Below, piece after piece: positions 18,506 to 21,881 of a stretch of 21,881 bases of DNA; the first letter of the stretch is position 1, and each line of letters opens with the position of its first letter. Made by a program: the position numbers and the translations under genes. Source of the stretch: a virus; IMG/VR virus record IMGVR_UViG_3300044535_001729, positions 1-21,881 of that record, one strand, 5' to 3'. The notes under the pieces are model-generated. The model saw only the letters and a program-made list of their open reading frames with translations. It was not told where the DNA came from and did not search any database.

Positions 18506-18742
18506 TTAGGCGTTGGAGTTTTTGGAGATGACCGCGAAGGCGCGCGAACCGTCGCAATCTTGGCGAAGATCGGCGGTCGATAGGTAGAGGTATTCGCCGT
18601 CGTCGCATTTGACCGAGCGGAGGCGGACCGACATGCCGATCATGCGGCGCGTCCGAGCTTCCTGTCGGACCGCTTTCCGCGCGTCAGCATAGGAAGACGC
18701 AAACTCGGGCGAGGTATGGTTGTATCCGATTCTGTATTTCAT
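18506..18742 (-). CDS. Hypothetical small protein
   Basis: A 78-residue protein (MKYRIGYNHTSPEFASSYAD, ARKAVRQEARTRRM, LRSVKCDDGEYLYLSTADLR) with Arg-rich helices and a beta-rich C-terminal half. It starts with MKYRI, and the following gene with MRYKI, in similar surroundings. The leader has no SD. No known family is recognised. Confidence 0.65.
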   Translation of the reverse strand: MKYRIGYNHTSPEFASSYADARKAVRQEARTRRMIGMSVRLRSVKCDDGEYLYLSTADLRQDCDGSRAFAVISKNSNA

Positions 18743-18748
18743 GGGATT

Positions 18749-18961
18749 TCAGGCGTAGATGTTCTCGGTTTCTGGAGTTTCGGCGGGGACGATTCGCATG
18801 GTTTCGAGGAATTCCGACAGTTCTGAGAACTCCTCGCGCGCGGCAAGGGCTGCTTTGCGCGTGGGGAATAAACAGGTTTCGTAGGTCTGGCCGTCATTCG
18901 CGGATTCGCGGAGGTCTGACCAGCCGCCGGTTGAGGTTGAGAGTTGGATTTTGTATCTCAT
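18749..18961 (-). CDS. GWSDL-type small protein, copy 2
   Basis: A 70-residue protein (MRYKIQLSTSTGGWSDLRES, TYETCLFPTRKAALAAREEF, TMRIVPAETPETENIYA) that aligns in order with the protein at 16794-17039. Both have a short KIQ-S strand, GWSDL, a T-R-K helix and a final RIVP strand followed by Tyr. It starts at 18961, since the upstream codons lie in the intergenic spacer. The function is unknown; the duplicated gene suggests lineage-specific expansion. Confidence 0.66.
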   Translation of the reverse strand: MRYKIQLSTSTGGWSDLRESANDGQTYETCLFPTRKAALAAREEFSELSEFLETMRIVPAETPETENIYA

Positions 18962-18981
18962 AACTTCGCGCGCGTAGGGTT

Positions 18982-19236
18982 TTAGAGTGCTGCCGTCCAA
19001 TTGTTGGCAATCCAGTTCCAGACTTCCTGCGCGGAGTCTTCATGCTCTGAGGAAACACCATTACCCAATGGCGTTGCGGTACGCTCAAAGTTGAGAACCA
19101 AACGCTCTCCGAATTCCGCGCGGATCATCGATTCCAGATTGTCGCACATGCGCGAAACGTCGGACTCGGTTGCGGTGCTGCCCCAATAGGAAGGTTCCGT
19201 GGGGATTTGGATGAATACTTCGGTTTTTCTGCTCAT
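18982..19236 (-). CDS. Hypothetical small protein
   Basis: An 84-residue protein (MSRKTEVFIQIPTEPSYWGS, VSRMCDNLESMIRAEFGERL, VLNFERTATPLGNGVSSEHE, ending EVWNWIANNWTAAL) with an alpha/beta mix and a Trp-rich helical end. The start at 19236 is in a CCAATG context without SD. It follows a long GC-rich hairpin at 19264-19310. No family is recognised. Confidence 0.65.
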   Translation of the reverse strand: MSRKTEVFIQIPTEPSYWGSTATESDVSRMCDNLESMIRAEFGERLVLNFERTATPLGNGVSSEHEDSAQEVWNWIANNWTAAL

Positions 19237-19263
19237 TGGATGCTTTAGATGCGGATAGATTGG

Positions 19264-19310
19264 CCTACCCTTTCGCGCCACGCGTTGCCGCATGGCGCGC
19301 GGAGGGTGGG
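19264..19310. repeat. Long GC-rich hairpin between two minus-strand genes
   Basis: CCTACCC (19264-19270) and CGCGCCACGC (19274-19283) pair with GCATGGCGCG (19290-19299) and GGGTGGG (19304-19310) around a GTTGCC loop, with one G-U-type mismatch and small internal loops. It begins directly after the stop codon of the gene at 19311-19493. There is no T-run, so it is not a canonical intrinsic terminator. RNA processing, 3' stabilisation or partial termination are possible. Confidence 0.5.
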
Positions 19311-19493
19311 TCAGGCTAAGTTGAAATGCGCGCGAAAGTCTGCGTAGTCGTAACACAAGTCCGTCGCGAAGCGGTAGACACCAATGTCCTCCGCCCCGTC
19401 CGCGCGTCTGATCGTGACGAACTGCCACTTTTCAGAATGCATCAGGAACGGCTCTTCGAAGGCGCGCGCGCGTAGGAATTCGACAAGTTTCAA
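19311..19493 (-). CDS. Small protein with TTG start in a TTGA overlap
   Basis: A 60-residue protein (KLVEFLRARAFEEPFLMHSE, KWQFVTIRRADGAEDIGVYR, ending DYADFRAHFNLA). The only start close to the previous stop is TTG at 19493, whose TTGA overlaps the stop of the gene at 19490-19909 in the same way ATGA and GTGA do elsewhere here. An upstream ATG would lie far inside the neighbour. No SD is seen. It could be a fusion partner or coupled product of the gene before it; the function is unknown. Confidence 0.55.
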   Translation of the reverse strand: MKLVEFLRARAFEEPFLMHSEKWQFVTIRRADGAEDIGVYRFATDLCYDYADFRAHFNLA

Positions 19494-19909
19494 GCGGTAA
19501 CCTTTCCCGTTTTGCGCGCTTCGAATTCCGCGCGATAGGCTTGGTGGAGGTCGTGAAGCTCGCGCAGGGTGTCCAGATCCGTGTAAATGTGGCGGTCTTG
19601 AAGATCCGAATAAATTCCGTCCAGATCGTCGCCCAGTAAATCGCGCAGGGTCAGATATTGCCAACGCACAGGCAACGGAAACTCCGATTGAACGGCCGCG
19701 CGATAGACACGGTATGGCGTGGAAAGCTTAGCCTCGGTTTCTTCAAGACGCGCGCGAAAGGTTTCGGCCGTCCACCCGTCTTTAAGATGACAGACTTTCC
19801 ACCCGAAACCGTCGTTTCTTAGGACTTTCCCGTTTGAACGGATGGAATAGGACGTCTTAAGTTGATCGAATCGCGCAAGCTCTCGGCCGTTTTTGCTTAG
19901 GGTTGCCAT
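19490..19909 (-). CDS. Hypothetical protein
   Basis: A 139-residue protein (MATLSKNGRELARFDQLKTS, YSIRSNGKVLRNDGFGWKVC, ...YRVYRAAVQSEFPLPVRWQY, LTLRDLLGDDLDGIYSD) that is beta-rich at the start and helical later, ending GKVTA. The ATG at 19909 follows a CTAACC-repeat leader with no SD. An earlier in-frame region exists but is low-complexity (Ala/Pro-rich) and overlaps the Cys-rich gene, so it is not counted. Confidence 0.68.
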   Translation of the reverse strand: MATLSKNGRELARFDQLKTSYSIRSNGKVLRNDGFGWKVCHLKDGWTAETFRARLEETEAKLSTPYRVYRAAVQSEFPLPVRWQYLTLRDLLGDDLDGIYSDLQDRHIYTDLDTLRELHDLHQAYRAEFEARKTGKVTA

Positions 19910-19919
19910 ATGATTTGAT

Positions 19920-19937
19920 GGGTTAGGGTTAGGGTTA
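19920..19937. repeat. (GGGTTA)x3 tract before gene 19490-19909
   Basis: Three perfect GGGTTA units (CTAACC on the coding strand) fill the space between the stop of the Cys-rich gene at 19935 and the start codon at 19909, overlapping the stop. The tract is too short for a four-run G-quadruplex. It acts as part of the leader and could change length by slippage. Confidence 0.6.
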
Positions 19938-20168
19938 GAAAGTGCAGCAGCCGCAGCATGGCGCGTCTTCGCAGCGGCCGCGCGCATTGCGGGTGCCAGT
20001 CCAGCCGGACGAGGTTTTGACGCACACAAGACCGGAGTTCTCAGGCATGCGGCCGGTGCATGCGTCGCAGTCAATGCGCCATGCGCGGCCGCGCTTGGTG
20101 ACGGTGCCAAGGCCTGCGGGGATGTATTCGTGACATTGGACACATTGTCCGGGATAACGGTTGATCAT
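19935..20168 (-). CDS. Cys-rich zinc-binding-like protein
   Basis: A 77-residue protein with several Cys pairs: CVQCHEYIPAGLGTVTKRGR, CDACTGRM, then CEDAPCCGCCTF at the C-terminus. N-terminal 'CxxCxxxIPAGxG...WxxxCxxC' is a typical short phage zinc-ribbon form; the C-terminal Cys cluster is unusual. It starts in a CCAATG context after a GATTGA-repeat leader without SD. The function is unknown; metal binding is inferred. Confidence 0.7.
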   Translation of the reverse strand: MINRYPGQCVQCHEYIPAGLGTVTKRGRAWRIDCDACTGRMPENSGLVCVKTSSGWTGTRNARGRCEDAPCCGCCTF

Positions 20169-20169
20169 T

Positions 20170-20207
20170 GGATTGATTAAGTTTTGATTGATTGAGATTG
20201 AGATTGA
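20170..20207. repeat. GATTGA-type repeats in the leader of gene 19935-20168
   Basis: GATTGATT, GATTGATTGA and two GAGATTGA units follow each other (CAATCT/CAATC on the coding strand), directly before the ATG at 20168. A related GGATTGAGGGTTAG lies in the leader of the next gene (20934-20947). This low-complexity leader, with no SD, resembles the CTAACC tract before 19909. Confidence 0.5.
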
Positions 20208-20252
20208 AGAGACGTGTCAACCTACCGACGGCCGATAGATTGAAGCGGACCG

Positions 20253-20924
20253 TCAATTTCCGGCCGTTGTGATTCGTTGCACCCGTTTGGCACCCGTTCC
20301 GTGCGGTTTGAATCCGACAATGAACCCACGGTTTGCTTTCGCGCATAGGCGGCACTTGTCACACGATAGGTTGTCAACGCGTTGTGCGGGGCAGATGACC
20401 ACGCGGTTGCCATCGGGTGTTGTGAAACGGTCAGGGCTGTTTTGAGGCACTACGGCCGCAACCGGAAGGCCTGTCTTGACCAATTGGTCCGCATGATTGA
20501 CGGAATTGGCGGACAGGTTGACAACGAAACCGCGCTCATTGGCGGACCGTAGTGCGGACAGGTTGTCAGGCGTCAATGGCTTGTGAGTGTAGGTGAAACC
20601 GCGCTTGCCAGTGTTGGCGGTTGCAAGTTCATCTAGTGCGGTTGCGTCAATTGAATCACCGACACCCGGCAAATCACCGGCTTGGTTGTGACGCCACAAT
20701 TGGCCAGCTGGGAATGATCGGACTTTGGACAGGAAAGCGGACCAGTCAAAACCGCGCTGTCCGCTTGTTACTTTAGACCAATGCAACGCAAGCGGACCGG
20801 AGTCAGCATAACAACCGGATTTCTTGAATGGGCATGCATCGGAGCATGTAGCGGCCGATGATGTGGAAACCGGAATGGGGCCGGTTTTCGCGTTGGAAGA
20901 CTTGAGGGTTAAATGGACTTTCAT
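20253..20924 (-). CDS. GP88/DUF7227-like Cys-rich phage protein
   Basis: A 223-residue protein with C27, C31 and C38 in TCSDACPFKKSGCYADSGPL, then SFPAGQLWRHNQAGDLPGVG, GKRGFTYTHKPLT and VVNLSANSVNHAD. The C-terminal CDKCRLCAKA is followed by GFKPHGTGAKRVQ. This full set of motifs is characteristic of a phage family of unknown function (DUF7227/GP88-like). It is a paralogue of 1150-1854. The many conserved Cys may bind metal or an Fe-S cluster (inference). It starts in a CCAATG context without SD. A small membrane protein of the same size as the one beside the paralogue lies immediately upstream. Confidence 0.78.
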   Translation of the reverse strand: MKVHLTLKSSNAKTGPIPVSTSSAATCSDACPFKKSGCYADSGPLALHWSKVTSGQRGFDWSAFLSKVRSFPAGQLWRHNQAGDLPGVGDSIDATALDELATANTGKRGFTYTHKPLTPDNLSALRSANERGFVVNLSANSVNHADQLVKTGLPVAAVVPQNSPDRFTTPDGNRVVICPAQRVDNLSCDKCRLCAKANRGFIVGFKPHGTGAKRVQRITTAGN

Positions 20925-20942
20925 TGGTGATTGGATTGAGGG

Positions 20943-21047
20943 TTAGAATTGAGAGGCGAAGAAAAGGAAGTAAAAGGCGTAACCTAGGACAGCGTAGGTG
21001 ATGCAAAGGGCTAGGAAGGAAGAGAGTTTGCGGAGCGCGGATTTCAT
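20943..21047 (-). CDS. Single-pass membrane microprotein (34 aa), partner of the DUF7227-like gene
   Basis: The frame starts at ATG 21047 and encodes MKSALRKLSSFLALCITY then AVLGYAFYFLFFASQF. This is a short basic start and one long hydrophobic helix (residues about 10-32). Longer in-frame starts exist, but the MKS start mirrors the microprotein at 1049-1153 (also 34 residues, MKSKLLRALGFLAL). It ends 18 bases before the DUF7227-like start. Conservation of gene order supports it. The role is unknown. Confidence 0.6.
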   Translation of the reverse strand: MKSALRKLSSFLALCITYAVLGYAFYFLFFASQF

Positions 21048-21211
21048 TGCTGCGGACAGACTAGGGTGGACGTGGTGGGGAGTCAAAGAAAAAGTTTGAA
21101 AAAGTTTAGAAAGGGGGAAAAGGGCCGGATTCATTGGGGAAAATGCGCTTGTCGTCAGCCTGTCGTCAGCGCGCTTGTCGGCCCGTCAGGCCGTCTGTAC
21201 GTTCCCGACAG

Positions 21212-21673
21212 ATGAAATTGACAGATGACCAGTGGAAAACGGCGCGCGGCCTATACCTGACGGGAAGCGACTGGGGAACTATTGCGGACAAACTAGGGGC
21301 GAAGAAAGCGACTTTACAGAAACGGGCAGAGAGAGAAGGACTGACGAAATTGAGGCGGGAGGCGAAATCTATTTCTCTTACAGAAATTTCTGTAAAGACA
21401 GAAAAGAGCTTAGAAGCGCTCTCTGCTCTAGTGCGTTCGAAACTAGCTGCCGATGCCGCCAGCACGCTTGAAAGGATCGACAGCTATGACTTGGACGGGA
21501 TAAAGGACGAAAGCGTGAGGGAGACTATTCTAGGCAGCGTGGCGAAGCGTTCCGCGCTTGTGTTTGGCTGGTCGGAAACTGGTGAGCAAGCGAGCGTGTC
21601 CATCAATCTGTTGGGTCAGATGCCGGATCGAATCACGGAGATTCAAGTCATGGGAGAACCGGAAACGAAGTAA
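21212..21673 (+). CDS. HTH protein, possibly terminase-small-subunit-like
   Basis: A 153-residue protein. The N-terminal HTH (residues about 5-45) is KLTDDQWKTARGLYLTGSDW then IADKLGAKKATLQKRAEREG, as in phage HTH domains that resemble small terminases or transposase-like regulators. A helical middle follows (EKSLEALSALVRSKLAADAA, TLERIDSYDLDGIKDESVRE, then KRSALVFGWSE), ending VSINLLGQMPDRI. It is the first plus-strand gene after the right minus-strand cluster and points out of the window. If the genome is circular it lies on the other side of the structural genes from the TerS-like protein at 110-547. The ATG lacks an SD; earlier in-frame starts look like leader. Confidence 0.7.
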   Translation: MKLTDDQWKTARGLYLTGSDWGTIADKLGAKKATLQKRAEREGLTKLRREAKSISLTEISVKTEKSLEALSALVRSKLAADAASTLERIDSYDLDGIKDESVRETILGSVAKRSALVFGWSETGEQASVSINLLGQMPDRITEIQVMGEPETK

Positions 21674-21700
21674 ATATAACACCCATTGTGCAACGTAGGG

Positions 21701-21731
21701 AAACTTATGATCAGCATAAGTTTTGCTTATG
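21701..21731. repeat. CTTATG dyads after the right-end HTH gene
   Basis: AAACTTATG-ATCAG-CATAAGTTT (21701-21723) is a perfect 9-bp inverted repeat. A further CTTATG at 21726-21731 pairs with CATAAG (21715-21720) across TTTTG. Three half-sites within 31 bases in an otherwise gene-free, AT-rich region (21674-21881) look like an operator for a dimeric repressor. That region also has a short CACCC/GGGTG hairpin (21786-21802) and no gene I can support. Confidence 0.55.
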
Positions 21732-21881
21732 ACAGAAAAGGATTGTTTTTCCTAGGCTTGGCACAGTTTTTGACGTAGGACCTGGCACCCCCTTTGCGGG
21801 TGGGCTTCGTTTACGATACCCCCCTCAAAAATTTTCCACCTTTTTGACCATGATAAACAAAATCAAAATCGGTCAAACTGT

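Noticed and set aside
17131-19475. Recurrent CGCGCGTAG strings in the right arm
   Set aside because: They encode Tyr-Ala-Arg or Leu-Arg-Ala-Arg in several genes and follow codon preference, not a site.
19920-19937. Telomere-like GGGTTA tract as a true telomere or resolution site
   Set aside because: Only three units, internal position, and no palindrome around it; kept as a leader repeat only.
21850-21881. Ten-codon plus-strand frame running off the right edge
   Set aside because: Too short to support; no SD or promoter.
1-21881. tRNA, rRNA, integrase or transposase genes
   Set aside because: I looked for T-loop/anticodon patterns and recombinase motifs by eye and found none; a tRNA scan would be needed for certainty.

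Overview
The window reads as one side of a tailed double-stranded DNA phage genome (or prophage): replication, recombination, nucleotide metabolism, DNA modification, regulation and many tiny accessory genes, with packaging-type HTH genes at both ends. Support comes from a terminase-small-subunit-like protein at the left edge, a primase-helicase, a RecE-like/RecT-like pair with an SSB-like protein, ThyX, a phage-type C5 cytosine methyltransferase and a lytic transglycosylase. The sequence is moderately GC-rich. No tRNA, rRNA, CRISPR array, insertion sequence or integrase was seen. The host cannot be fixed. Many unlinked genes lack a Shine-Dalgarno (SD) sequence and start in an A/C-rich ...CCAATG context, which would suit a host lineage with much SD-independent initiation.

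Layout. (1) 1-547, minus strand: a possible 5' end of a gene running off the edge, then the TerS-like gene. (2) 650-2589, plus strand: small genes, including a 34-residue membrane protein coupled to a Cys-rich GP88/DUF7227-like protein. (3) 2590-3001: gene-free, with a terminator and several direct and inverted repeats. (4) 3002-4787, plus strand: a small protein, the C5 methyltransferase with a second 420-codon frame open across almost all of it, and a ribbon-helix-helix-like protein, closed by a strong hairpin terminator. (5) 5056-5691, plus strand: a Lys/Glu-rich protein with a paralogue on the other strand at 15629-16132. (6) 5564-15610, minus strand: the replication arm. In transcription order: coiled-coil protein, HTH protein, RecT-like, RecE-like, SSB-like, ThyX, about a dozen tiny genes chained by 4-bp overlaps, an HTH/RpoA-CTD-like protein, small genes and the primase-helicase. 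(7) 16133-16539: gene-free, with a promoter, 20-bp-phased repeats and two competing hairpins. (8) 16540-21047, minus strand: small genes, a transglycosylase, a second membrane-microprotein/DUF7227 pair. (9) 21212-21673, plus strand: another HTH protein pointing out of the window, followed by an AT-rich region with repeated CTTATG sites.

Working together. The primase-helicase, SSB-like, RecE/RecT-like and ThyX proteins form a replication/recombination set. The methyltransferase would modify phage DNA. The HTH, RHH and alpha-CTD-like proteins are candidate regulators. The most notable structure is the methyltransferase locus. Motifs I-VIII and X are in one frame, while a motif-IX-like segment and W-x-T-P repeats are in the other, which resembles the overlapping two-subunit arrangement described for M.EcoHK31I. 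Two duplicated modules, (membrane microprotein + DUF7227) and the MPPxRHD proteins with matching promoters, are the next most interesting features.
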